This document shows positions 24,190 to 36,299 of a stretch of DNA of 64,000 nt, in pieces. The position numbers were made by a program, and so were the translations under genes. How positions within the stretch are numbered: the stretch's first letter is position 1; each line of letters begins with the position of its first letter. This DNA comes from Aldrovandia affinis (taxonomy: Eukaryota > Chordata > Actinopteri > Notacanthiformes > Halosauridae): positions 2,017,715-2,081,714 of the forward strand of contig JAINUG010000015.1 in assembly GCA_029706075.1 (NCBI GenBank), read 5' to 3'. The notes under the pieces are model-generated. The model was not told the DNA's origin and did not search any database. It saw only the letters and a list, made by a program, of their open reading frames with translations.

Positions 24190-25602
24190 GGGGGATATCA
24201 TTCCTCATTACAGACCACCTCTGCATCGGAATCAGCATTGGACTTCGCATGTTATATAAGGAAATGCAAAGAGAGATTTATCCCATGTAGCTAGCTAGCT
24301 AATAGCTACCTACCAGGGTTGGGAAATGCGAGGGAGCTGTCTGCACGTGCACAATCGCGTTGTACACAAAACAAAATGCAAGAACAGCCAAAGAGGTGGT
24401 GGGATTACATTACATTAGCAGACACCCAAGATCCAGTATTATATTATTTAATATGGGATATTTAGACATTTTAGTAGGGTAAAGGTTTAAATACTTTTTC
24501 CCCGCATGAAAATAGTTTTTGCCACGTGATTTATCACGATCTATTACGGTATTGCGTTAAGTTTATGATAGTATTATTTCATATTATTTTAATATCGTGG
24601 TATACCAGTATACCGTCACAGCCCTAATATATATATAATTATATAATTTTGTATTTTCAATTTAAAAAATATATTTTGATGGATCTCTCTCTCTTGGTCT
24701 CTCTCTCTCATTGAAGTGTGATGGGGGAATTATCTGTAGGGTGACCAGATTCAAATAGTCCAAATGCAGGACAAGCCGGACATATCTGCATTTTAAAAAG
24801 TTTTTACTTCATTTGAAATGCAGTGATAATCAAAATAATGAAGCGAGCTACATCTCAAACTATGTGTATTGACAGGGGGTGATGATATTGCTGGCCGGGG
24901 TTCATATTTGTTATGCTATTATATTCAAATGTATAAAAAAGAACCTAATGTTTTTATTGACACATCCCCCACTGTGCTGCCCAACGCATGTTGATGCAAA
25001 TGCTTCCATCGCCGACCACAAAACTACCAAACTGGGCAGAGGGGAGAAATATTCAGTTTGCGCAGCTGAAACGAGCCATTACAATACTGTCCAGGTGCAG
25101 TTTTGCTACCGCCCTCCCCAAATTACAGCCCTATAGCACCTTTATGATGTAAACTTCAACAATTCCATGCTCAGGATAAGATGTCCATCCTAAGGTTCGA
25201 CATTGGGAGAGTGCTTGGCAAAATGAATCCCAAAGTATGTAAAAGATATTCAACTGCTGTCTCACAAACCTCTAAAGGGTTTCTCTTAAAATCATTGCTG
25301 CTACTTTTTTTAATTCCAGTTCTCCCTTTTCATATTTTCCCCAGGACTGTCCATTCTTCATATTTTTCCCAGTTTTTTAAAACTATATTTTATTAACTCG
25401 TGGTCATCTCTTCCTGGACATAATGCGGAGGTGGAAACAGCATCTCTCACAAGTGCCCAGATGCTTCTTCTCACTATGTTCAAGCTATCAACCATGCAGA
25501 CAATGAAAGCCAAGTGCATTTTTGCACGTGTGTTTTTGTGATACAACACAGTTGTAACATCAGTGCTGAGGAGGTTATACTGAGCAAAAACATACTGTAG
25601 AG
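24190..25602. other. Intronic DNA with a possible hAT-end fragment
   Basis: About 24430-24626 ends in TACCAGTATACCGTCACAGCCCTAAT, which resembles the terminus of a fish hAT-type element (inverse of CAGGGCTGTGACGGTATA). No matching left end was found, so this is at most a fragment. The rest shows nothing recognisable. Confidence 0.35.
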
Positions 25603-25779
25603 CAGGGTTACTCAATTCATGGTCCTCGTCGGTCAAGTACTGCTGTTTTTCCACCCTCCGTTTAGTCAGGTGTGAAGACTCTCTGGCCAATCAATTGCAC
25701 TATTTGTTCAATTATCTATCTGAGAGAAAAGAAAACGAGAACCGAATTTGCATTTGTGGGCCAGATTTGAGTAACCCTG
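25603..25779. mobile_element. hAT-type MITE with exact 8-bp target duplication
   Basis: 177 bp, starting CAGGGTTACTCAATTCATGG and ending GATTTGAGTAACCCTG, so the termini CAGGGTTACTCAA are inverted copies. CTGTAGAG flanks both sides (25595-25602 and 25780-25787). An 8-bp duplication with CAGGG termini is the hallmark of hAT transposons. The element is too small to code for a transposase. Confidence 0.9.
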
Positions 25780-28015
25780 CTGTAGAGCACATAGGGCTAC
25801 AGTTAATTAATTCTTGCTTCCTGTCTAGCAGAGCTAAAAGTCAATCAATATGCTCATCTCTTTCCCATATTGTATTGGTAAAAACATCTGAACAATTCAA
25901 TCTCCCCATTTAACTCGTAATATGCTAGTGGCAATGCACAGCAGTGATTACTCAAGCAGAGATCCTGTGCAACCTATAGTAAACAAAGCTCATCTCTACT
26001 TTTGTAATTTTGTCAATGATGGAGCTTCATATCTTGAAAAAAACAGTGATTAAAAAATAGCTGTGATTAAAAGCACAGTCTGCCTGATCCATCAGATTAG
26101 TAATTGACTCATTGACTGAACTAATTGATGGACTCTTAATTCAGCTCTTAATTCACATTTCAACCAGGGATTCAATTTGTATTTGCCTTGCTTTATTCCT
26201 TTGTTTTGCAATGGCCATTGTATAACACTGATAAATGTTGAAAATGACCATTTACATGTTAAATATAGTACATCAACAAATAAATCGACAGGCTGACCTG
26301 TTTATATAACTAGATGGTACAATCTTGTGTTCATTATCATTACACTCAAGGTGATTAAATATTCTCATGTTGACTTCACTGCGAGATCTTGGTTCTCTCA
26401 CAGGGACGAGGATCACAAGGATTCAGGTCATGAGCAACAGGATGGATGAGAACTGAACAGTGGGAAATTCACTTCAAGGGGAGATTAGTCTCTTGTTGCG
26501 GTCCTCAAGAGTCTGTATTTTCTGAGCAGGTCTTCATAGTGCAGTTTCCTGGATGGCACAAAGCTTTTGATATTCCTCTTAAGAGGCTTTAATTTGGGAG
26601 TGGGCAACTTTGGTCCTGCTTTTTGTATAGCCCCTCTGCTATTAGTTCAATTACACTTGAATTATTTAAGTGATCTTCTCCTAAGTAATTAAATGTCAAT
26701 TAAGATCAATGATCTGCAAAGCACTGTAATGTTTGTGTCATGAGCCCCATAAAGTGTTTTTTTTAATGATTAATTTACATGATGATTATTTTTATTATTT
26801 ATTATTTATAATTTACATCCATTATTTATTATTTACATCCAGGCTACCTGGCTACCTGGAGTTTTTTTCTTTTGGATTTGTGACTTCATTAATATTTGAT
26901 TAAAGTTTTATTTATTCACCCATTTATCCACGGTATTATAATTACCTGTGTTTAAAATACCCAGAAATTATAATGACATAATTCTAATCACTGGGCATGC
27001 GCAGCACTAATACTCTGCTTCAAAAGACAGTATCCTACTCAGCTGGTAATTGGAAATGTGAAACATACAGTCCCACCGCCATCAAACAGTGACACAATTT
27101 GCAGCACCTCATCAGCTTCTGTCATATAGTAAATGAAGAGGCATCTAAACCCAGGCAAGCTTGGTTCTCAAGTGCTCTCCTAACCTAATCAGCCTGATCT
27201 CCTCTTCATGATTTGGTAAATGAGGGGTAAAGTGAGTACAATTTTTTTATTCCCCTTTACACCAGAAACATAGAATTGCTCCGGGTTAGGCCGCAGATGA
27301 GTAAAATGATATGTCTCAAACAAGGACAGGTTCAGAGAGAGTGAAAGGACTTGACGTGATCATACCTGACGCAACTTGGAGAGCAGCCCAATTATCACCA
27401 TGAGACACACTGGGTTTACATTCATACCCTGCTTCATTATTCAGTTTGACTTTGCTCCGCTCTGATTTTCGCCACCCGCCCTCTCGCTCCTCTGTCTTTC
27501 TCTCTCGATCTCTGTCTCTCACGGGGAAAGGGAAGTTCATTAAATATTGAGCAAACTGTCCTAAAAATGATCATAAATGTCGCAATTTTCTCAATCGTGA
27601 CAAGCTGAGCGATGAACCTATAAGTGATTAAGCATGATCAGCTACTTTTTTTCCAGGACTTACATCTATACCATTTTCCAGAAAGGGAAAGAGGAACAGT
27701 TTGCTCTTCGATCATGAGCAGGAACTGTTACTTACTAAATTTTGTGAAATGTAGGGCACAGTTGCCATAAACTGTATATAAAACCAGTCTCAGGCTTAGG
27801 CATGATTTTCATAGGCTTATCACAACTCGTTGAAGGAGCAGGACAAAAAAAATGATTGCAAAGCATTTGATGCTTAGCAGATTACTGTTGAACATTGCAG
27901 CACTTTCTCAAAAAGAGTAGATGACGATGTGACCATCTGCTGCCTAATTAAGTTGCAGCCATATTACATTTAGCATGGTAAATGCTGGCAGGCAGTGTTG
28001 AAAAGAAGCATGTTA
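25780..28015. other. Intronic DNA, nothing recognised
   Basis: AT-rich, with short TTATT runs near 26780-26830. The region 27260-27560 is more GC-balanced and could be conserved regulatory DNA, but that needs comparison with other species. Confidence 0.4.
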
Positions 28016-28236
28016 CATTTACATTTTAGGCATTTAGCAGACGCTCTTATCCAGAGCGACTTACACAGTTTACATTTCTTTACATACAATCCATTTATAC
28101 AGCTGGATATTTTACTAAAGCAATTCAGGTTAAGTACCTTACTCAAGGGTACAACAGTAGTGCCCCACCTGGGAATTGAATCTGCAACCTCTGAGTTATA
28201 AGCCCAGCTCCCTAACCATTACACTACACTGCCTGC
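28016..28236 (-). mobile_element. tRNA-derived SINE, family C
   Basis: The minus strand has the tRNA-like head (inverse of CCCTAACCATTACACTAC and GGGAATTGAATCTGC), the body shared with 19690-19850, and the tail GTCGCTCTGGATAAGAGCGT followed by AAATGTAAATGTAA, a signature common in fish SINEs. CATGTTA occurs at 28009-28015 and 28237-28243, a probable 7-bp target duplication. Confidence 0.85.
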
Positions 28237-28243
28237 CATGTTA

Positions 28244-30740
28244 AGAGGATACTGCATATTGTGCATTCCTTATTGCAATGAAATACCAGTATATCCCAAA
28301 TTAAGTATTCTGTGCTACTGAAAACAATGATAAACATTATTTTTTTAAATCAGGCTGTATTTCAAATGGTGAAACTCCCACACAAATACTTACACAAACA
28401 GTTTGACACAGGGACATACTGTAAATGCAGTGGTACTTCTGTCCTGTCATTATCTTCTGTGCTTGTTCTGTAGTGCTGGCAAACACCTCACATTTGATGG
28501 TGCTTCCCAGGAGAATAGCTAATAGTAAATTATGATGACTGCATCGTAAAGGTTATTAGTAAATAATGGACAATTCTGAAATTGATGGTTTAATCAGAAA
28601 ATGCTAATTCTCGTCCCTGTGCTTAATATCATTGGGTACTCTTTATCACTGCGCTGCTTCAGAACATCAGAATAATAAAGTCATATAAATGAAAAATGAA
28701 TAAAATATGCTGAAAGGATATTCCTTCCCTTAGTTAAATATATTAAACAATCAACAATTTTATCATAGATAAGATGAAGGTTCATAGAGAAATTCTATTC
28801 TAGGAAAATAAAAATGATGCTTGTCTAATTCAAAAGACAGCTTGTTTGGATTTATAATTTTGATGCATTACTGTTTTTCTGCCCGTCTTCATTGAACCAC
28901 TGAAAGAAATTCACACAAAAACATTCATATAGGCGGGCTGAGAGAATATAAGCAGTGGCAGGTGCTGAGAGAGTAACCTTTTTGGGCCTGGGTTTTTTTA
29001 ATCCCTTGAATAGGTGAGGATAATTAGTACTCAGCCAGTGTTGTGTTCGGTAGACTTGCTTCAGAGCAATCGGGACTCCAATCTCCAACTAAAGCCCAAA
29101 TGCTTAATTTGGTTCATTAATATTATAATCAAAAGTAAGGTGTCTTGGGAGAATTAGCCTCAGCTTGCAGATCTAACTTTTAAAGAGAGTGCCTCTTCTA
29201 AATTTTTGGTTTCTTTGACCGTTTGCTTTTATGGGCCAGTGCTTCAAATCCTCATCATGGCTGTGCTTTCTTTGGTTTACTATTTGAATTTCCTGTGTAT
29301 TATGTACCTTAACTTTTACTGCCTTGGTAAGGCTTTGCAGTATCTATATTATGATTAAAAGGACTGAAATCACTGTATGATACTGAGCAGATTGCTTATA
29401 TAACACTAGTAGCTTTTCAACCCTTTCAATTATAAGTAAAGTATATATTACATTCTTGTTTCTACTAAGCACAAGTAGATATATTTTTTTATATCATTGG
29501 AGGCAAGGATTGATAGATGAATTTATTCTAAAAATTGAATACTAAGATGTGTACTCATTGTTTCCATACAGTGCTTTGTAGAGAATGGATTGGCAGACGA
29601 ATATGCACAGCAAAATGTTCAGTGTTAAATCATTGTGTGTTAATACATGTTATCCCTTTTGGACTGCCTTTGAGTTGAACTTACCATTTCACACTTACCA
29701 TTTAACTGTGTGACTTTTTAGTCCTTTTTTTGTTGTTTGAGAGTAAGACGATGTAAGCATGACTCCTGCAGTACCATTGAGTGGGCTTCAGTGTGTGGGA
29801 GAGGCCTGATGGATTCTGAAGAATCCTAATCATGCGCATGCACACACACACACCGCAGCATGAGAAGCTCTCAATGCTGAGAGATAGGCTGCCATCTTTC
29901 ATTATTTAATAATCAATTTTGTTCACATTTGTGAGATTGATCTGATTTACAGGCCAAGCTTCCTGGCACTGGACTGTGCTGTGACTTTTGAGGAACTGAT
30001 TGTCCATTGATAGCTAGCTTCAGTCTAATAAATTATACCCTCACTCTAAGACTGAATGATTTAAAATGAAATGTTATACTTATACTCATGGTGGATTACT
30101 AATGAAAAAATATTTGTCCTTTTAAGTAGTGATGGGACAATGAGGTATCATGGCACCAAACATGGGTGGAGCTTCCATATACTACCAGTAACTTGCCAAT
30201 TTGAACCATTGTGTTTTGTTGTGAAGAGCAAAATCTTTTGATAGGTTCAAACAAGTCAGTGATTGACAGCTAATTGTAGCTCCAACAATTTTTGATGTCA
30301 TGATGGTTGTGCTACAGTTTTTTCTTCACATTTTATCTTCACATGCGAACCGAACACTATGAGTCAATGGGCAGACAAAGCCAATTTTGGCACAGCATTA
30401 ATAGTCCACATTGTGTTTTGAAAGCAGTGTCCTCAATTAAGCCACCAAGCAGGCTCAATCTGTGGTCCTTTAGCTGTGGTCTGTATTGGCAGGAGGTGGA
30501 GTCTCCTTGAATGAGTGAGCATGCCCTTCTGGCAGGGGCCAGGGGCCACATTGCAGCTTCTGGGCACTTATTCTACTGCCAGGAGCCTTCAGTCTCTCTC
30601 TCCGCCTCTCTCTCTCTGTCTATCCCCTTCTTTCTATGGATATTTCTCTCAAATCCAAGTTAAAGTTCAAACTTTATTGGCAAAATGACATTGTATCGCC
30701 AAAGCGCATGTAATGGAACCTAAAGACTTAAAAAATGTAA
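28244..30740. other. Intronic DNA, nothing recognised
   Basis: AT-rich. A short CA repeat lies at about 29840-29853. No exon or repeat with definable ends was seen. Confidence 0.45.
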
Positions 30741-31202
30741 ATGTTTGTTAGAAAACTTCCAACTGCAATGCAAAATTCCCTTGTTACATCAGCTGGAGAT
30801 ACCACTCATGTTTAGAGTAGATGCCTACTTTCCACAATTTTCACTATCAAAGACCGATAGAAACAAAATATAGACAAAACTATTTATCAGAAATATTGCC
30901 CAGTTGCTTTAGCGATGCATTCGGCATGTGTACATCATTTGAATACTGTGACATGATAGGGGTATCCCTCTTCTCGTTTCCAAGGGGCGTGGTGAGATTA
31001 GCTGTGTACTGGTTAACTGGCAGAACATGAATCGAGTGTTTGTTTACTGTCTTCGATTGTCAACAAGAACAAATAGGTACAGTATCTACTCCAGTGTAAA
31101 TATGTATGTGTTATCTCCAGCTGATGTGACAAGGACATTTAAAAACACTACATTTGTGAAACACAACACCATGATATACTAGGAAGCTGTCTAACAAACA
31201 TT
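30741..31202. mobile_element. Inverted-repeat element (MITE-like)
   Basis: The left arm from ATGTTTGTTAGAAAACTTCC, through TTACATCAGCTGGAGATA (30784-30801), to GAGTAGATGCC is mirrored on the right by TACTCCAGTG, TATCTCCAGCTGATGTGACA and GGAAGCTGTCTAACAAACAT. Arms of roughly 100 bases diverge in places. No clean target duplication was identified, and no coding potential is present. Confidence 0.6.
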
Positions 31203-33508
31203 CAGTCAGTACGGGAGTATGCTCTCAAATTTCAATTCACTTTAATTCATTTCACTGCAGTTCCCCTTTAACAATGGGGAGAGCCGGGAGAAAAGACAAA
31301 CAATAATAACAATAATTGTAAAAAAAATAAAAAAAAAGATAAATTGTAACAAAATATTGTGTTTTTGTCTATGTGCTCCCATTAACAATTAAGTTGGCAT
31401 CGTAGCGCATTTCAGTACTATGTTTGTAGCTATCGTCTGCCCAATGTGTATCAGACGCCATGGTGGTGTGAATCTCAGATGTATGTATTACAAACATTTT
31501 CCTGTACTATGTAGTCTACATGTATCTAGTAGTTAACTAGCTGCATAGCTTATGGTGCTAAGCACACCCTTGTCTCTTCTTACTGTTTTGAGTGTCAGGA
31601 AAGGAAGCCAATTGTTGCCAGAGCGGTGGTTAATATACAGGCCTTGAAACGTAGGTGTGCATGTACATGTGTAGCATAATACAAGCCCAGATAATACAGA
31701 TTTTAATTCATTCTTTGCCACAATCCCAGGAATGTCATAAATAGTCATTGTTTTCCCAGGATTGTTATATAGCCTAATTGTGACCAGAGATGAGGCGAGC
31801 CGTATCTGCAGTGGGCAGTAATGTACATTAGCTAGGTAAGGTTAACGCACCATCATCTCACTTTATTTTTGGTTCCTTCGATGGTTTCAGACATTTGTTT
31901 AGTGATATGTTTTATTTTTATTTTTTTGCCCCTTCTCTTTTATGTATTTGTTTATTTGACTGTTTCTATACATTTTAGCTTAACTGGTGGCACAGACCGT
32001 ACAGCAGTACATGTTTAGTGATCGCAGTCCGAGTACAAGGTATGAGTACCATGTATAATTTAATGGGTTAACAAAATGTATCTTTTTGTTGTATGAGTAA
32101 GTAAAGTGCTAAGTGCTGTTATATCCCATTGTGGGAGCATTCAGTAGCATGGTGTTTTTCCCTGTTATTAAAATTGTCTGAAATGTGTATTCATGTTATG
32201 TGCCACACCACCTGTACAGGGTTTTTGAGACTATTCAGGCCATTGGGAATTGTGCAATAAAAGGGACAGGGCTTGTCAGAGGGGAGTGACATATCTGCTT
32301 GTAACCCATATTCAAAATGACTATATTTCTGTAACTATTTATGTATGTGCAATGACTATTCAAAATGAACTACTACTGGGTATCTTTACCACATGTTGTT
32401 GATGATCTTTTGGACAGTGTGCAATATGTCATAGTGAGATAGGTAGTTAATGCTGTGCAATACTCACTAAATGATTGCACTGAAGTACCGTGTAGCATAT
32501 ATGCTTTTGAGTCTTTAAAAATATATATGGTTTACCTTTAAAACTGTGTGCCTGCATTCACAGAGCCTATGGGGAATATACCAGTCATGTGTTGTGTAAT
32601 GGTCTCCCATTTTTCTTGTCTTTTTTCTTTTTTTTGGGGGGGGGGTAATAACAGCTTCTTCTTGCTCTGAAACATAGCCTTTGGCTATAATGTGAACTTT
32701 ATGCTTATCCTATAGTGGCCCTTGCCCCAGTCCATTTGGATCCAAATACTTATGCCTGCCAATTTTTAATCTCTCAATAATTAAATCATGAACAATACAC
32801 ATATTTGATACTTTTCTATAACATCAGCCTTCATCTGTTTCATTTGGTTGAGAATGACTTGTGTGGGCCATTATAATCTGTGTTGTGTTCCATAGGGTTC
32901 TCTAACCCCTTACAGTGAGAGAGGTGTAGTCATGTCCTTAGAAAACTAAGTAGGGGGTGGCATGAGCACCCCCTCTGGGCCACACAAACATAAAGGTATA
33001 AGTGTTGAAAGCAGCCAAAGCCTTATTTTCAAACTATAATTAAACTTGACACCCTTTAATGAGCACTATTTCCTTGCTCTTAATGAAGACCATAAGCATA
33101 AGGTTATTATTATTAATCCGCTATTATGCAAAAAAAAATTCTGCAGGCTGATTCAAAGTTGTTGGTTGCCTCTTTCATGCCAAGTACAACCAATACACTT
33201 TCTGAACTGAGAAATGTCACCATTGAGTATTTGACTTACAAAGATATGATTCATAATTGATTGAAATTGTACTCACTGGTCAGTATTTTTCCAAATCACA
33301 ATTCCTATGTGTGATTAAAAACAAGAGACAGGAAAGGCTAACAATAGCACAATAGCTAGGCGAGTGAATGCATGAAAATATTCCATAATGCTATGTGGGA
33401 ATTTAGGAATCAGTTTGGCCAGAAGCAAAGTCATTATCTGAAGTAGTTGGTACTTAAGCACTTGGACTGTGAACAGGATCTGGGATTTGTTATGAGAATT
33501 CATATTAC
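31203..33508. other. Intronic DNA, nothing recognised
   Basis: Contains an A-rich tract near 31318-31340 and a poly-T then poly-G tract at 32629-32646. No genes or definable repeats. Confidence 0.45.
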
Positions 33509-33699
33509 GGCCTGGATTCAGTGCAAATTTATACTTAACTTTGCAATTAAATGCTAGTGTACTTTGTCTTTCTTCACAAACACAAAAGGTTTGGTGGGCT
33601 AATGTTCGTGATTGATGAATTTACCGAACTCCGTTTGTGAAGAAAAAAACAACACTTGCATTTAATTGTGAAGTTAAGAACAAATGTTGAATCCAGGCC
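33509..33699. mobile_element. Foldback MITE with long terminal inverted repeats
   Basis: 191 bp, starting GGCCTGGATTCA and ending TGAATCCAGGCC. The inverted match continues for about 70 bases each way (TTAACTTTGCAATTAAATGC on the left against GCATTTAATTGTGAAGTTAA on the right, then TTCTTCACAAAC against GTTTGTGAAGAA), so most of the element would fold into a hairpin. The target duplication is not clear. Confidence 0.75.
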
Positions 33700-35084
33700 T
33701 GCTGTATGTCTCTGAAGCGTGCCTTCACTGTTCCTCAGCAACACTGTTCACGCCTTCCTGCCCTGCCCTGCACTGTCCTTTCCTGGGCTGCAAATCTCCA
33801 TCACAAGTTAGGAAATGCTTCATGTGAGCAAGACTTAATTATCTCGAGTCTGCTCCAGCTGAGCTCATTTTTAATGAATGTTAATTAAGTCAAATCCAAT
33901 TTCAATTATAACGAGACATATTATTTAACATGTGCAAGACATTATCTCAGATATTTCAGAGAGGTTAAGTGGTTCTTAATCTATGCCTTGATGAAAGGCA
34001 GATATGTACTAACATGGATGTACATCTTTTAAAACAGTATAGTAAAAAATGTGTTTATTTCTGAATTCTTTATAATTGTGCATAATAACATAATTCAGCT
34101 AAATACACAACTGTATGAAATGTTATTGTTCACAGAGTTCACAATGTTGAAGGGAGTGATTAAATCAGCAACAAATAGAGATGGCTCTTGCCCTACTATT
34201 AACCATATCAACAGCTAACTACATGCCATTGTTATTTTATGTACTATTTATATACATTAAAAGGCACCTAGGGTTTTTTTGTTTTAATTATAAAATTAAA
34301 CAAATGGAGAGTTTTGTTGGGCGAATCTAAAGCACAGTGTCATTTTCAGTCTCCAATTACATATTTATGTTAAATAGGAATGATAAATTACTGATAATGT
34401 TTCAGGGAAAAACCCTTTGCGGCCTTTCATTCCAGATGTCAATCAGCTGCTGATTGCCAAAGATCTGTAATACTCATAGGTTCATGGATATCAGTATATG
34501 GATACCAGTCAGTGAACACCACGGTTAAACTGTGATGACAATGTGACGACAACAACAATAATACAAAAAAAATAGACCTAGTATATACTGTGTTTAGCAG
34601 GTGTGTGTTTTTCTATGAATCACATTATTTATTTAAATAAAGTTTGCAAAGAGTAAACCTTTTAAATAAAGTTTGTGAAGTCCACACACTGGTCTCCACA
34701 AACTGCTTGTCTGAGTAGTTGTATAGAGCCCAGTTACTGAGCTTTCTCCCTGAAGATATCTTACAGAAATCATACTGCCACACCACAAAAAGTATCTAAA
34801 GTTTGTTCTCTGCTTGTCACACCTTTCCAGTGCAGAAGCAGTGTTTTTTGAAACCTTTAAATAAAAAGATACTTTCTAACACACAGCAGATGACTGCTGT
34901 TGTATTACCGCTAAACCATTGTGCTTTAAAAAAGAAAGTTTTTCACAGCCTATCAAAATCTGTTATATTGAAGTCCATTATAAACTCTGTCTACAGAGAT
35001 GGGGCTTCTAAAACAAAATCCCTCTCTGAACTTATTTTTGGCAACATACAACATAATTATTTTCAGATTATAGATGGCATTTTG
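33700..35084. other. Intronic DNA, nothing recognised
   Basis: AT-rich. A 106-codon frame at 34803-35123 has no recognisable domain and runs into a SINE. Confidence 0.45.
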
Positions 35085-35545
35085 GGCCTCTGGTTGGCTC
35101 ACCCTGTTAAGGCACTATTCTAGTGTGTGGATGAGCCCCACAGTCTGGTTTCAAATCCAGATCGTAGCAGTGGCGAATGTGGCCAGCAGCCCCACCAGGT
35201 GATAATTGGTTATAATTGGGGCATAGTTGGCGGTAGCATCGCCCAGGGAGGGACGGATTCAGTTGGCCAGGTCTTCCACGTCTAGTCACCCACCAGAAAC
35301 TGCTCACTGATCAATGGGGCGCCCATGGTCTGCCTGTATAAAGCTGAACATGTTTTCCTCTGACTTAGGTCTGTGAAAGCTTAACTTGTGAACTGTAGTG
35401 TGAAAAGAAGCGGTGGCTGACATCACATGTTTAGGAGAAGAGCACGTGCATCTCTGCACTCTCCCGGATTGACAGCGAGGATTGCAGCGAGCATAGTTTA
35501 AGAATATGATTGAGCATTCCAAATTGGGAGAAAACGTTGAAAAAG
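35085..35545 (+). mobile_element. tRNA-derived SINE related to family B
   Basis: A tRNA-like head (TTGGCTCACCCTGTTAAGGC, then GGTTTCAAATCCAG) is followed by a body that differs from family B but ends with the same AAATTGGGAGAAAACG tail (35520-35535). It is therefore treated as a related or composite SINE. The overlapping minus-strand frames are shadows. Confidence 0.6.
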
Positions 35546-35573
35546 CACTGAAGAAAACAGCATTTTGTTGGTA

Positions 35574-36299
35574 CAGGTAACTGCCAAAACGAACGAAACA
35601 CCAAGATAAAATGTGTTAATAGGACACTGGGCCCCCACAAGCTACCAGAACAGCTTCAATGTACAATGGCATACATCTACAAGTGCCTGAAACTCTATTG
35701 GAGCGATGCAAAACCATTTTTCCATGACAAATTCCATTATTAGCTGTTTTGTTGATGAGGGTGGAAAATTCTGTGTCAGGTGCTGCTCCAGAATCAGAAG
35801 AAGTGTTCAATTGGATTGAGAACTGGTGACTGAAATGGCCATGGCATGTGGTTTTCTTTGTTTGCGCTCATCAAACCATTCAGTGACCACTCGTGCCCTG
35901 TGGATAAGGGCATTGTCATCCTGTGACCAAAAGATCACTCCCATCAGGTTAGAAATGCTTCACCATAGGATGAAAACTATCCCTCAGAATGGCATTCTAT
36001 TTACTGGTGTTTAACTTGGGGGTTGATTGGACCTAAACCATGCCAGGAAAATGCACCCCACACCATAACGCCAGCAGAATCCTTAACCCATTTAGACCTA
36101 AAATGCCCTAAAAAGGCAATTATTCTACACAACCTCTTAAAAAAATCCAAAAAAAAGCCGACACCAACGTGCACTTCACACGTCATTTAGCGAATCACAG
36201 CGCATTTCATTAATCGCAAAATCGATGCGACCTAAACGTCACTCCAGGTCTTAATGGGTTAATTTACTCAAGGGTTTCCTGTATTTTGACAGTTACCTT
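35574..36299 (-). mobile_element. Tc1-like transposon, internally deleted, hosting a MITE
   Basis: Lies between TA at 35572-35573 and TA at 36300-36301. The left end is CAGGTAACTGCCAAAACGAA, and the right end reads CTGTATTTTGACAGTTACCT, its approximate inverse. Minus-strand remains of the transposase include DSAGVMVWGAFSWHGLGPI (near 36078-36020), the block around the second catalytic Asp. Same family as the element at 12237. A 172-bp MITE is inserted at 36087-36258. Frames are broken. Confidence 0.8.
36087..36258. mobile_element. piggyBac-type MITE between TTAA sites
   Basis: TTAA flanks both sides (36083-36086 and 36259-36262). The ends are CCCATTTAGACCT and the near-inverse AGGTCTTAATGGG. 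TTAA target sites with CCC...GGG termini are characteristic of the piggyBac superfamily. At 172 bp it cannot encode a transposase. It sits inside the Tc1-like element 35574-36299. Confidence 0.8.

Noticed and set aside
24430-24626. A complete hAT element ending CCGTCACAGCCCT
   Set aside because: No inverse terminus was found to its left; at best a fragment.
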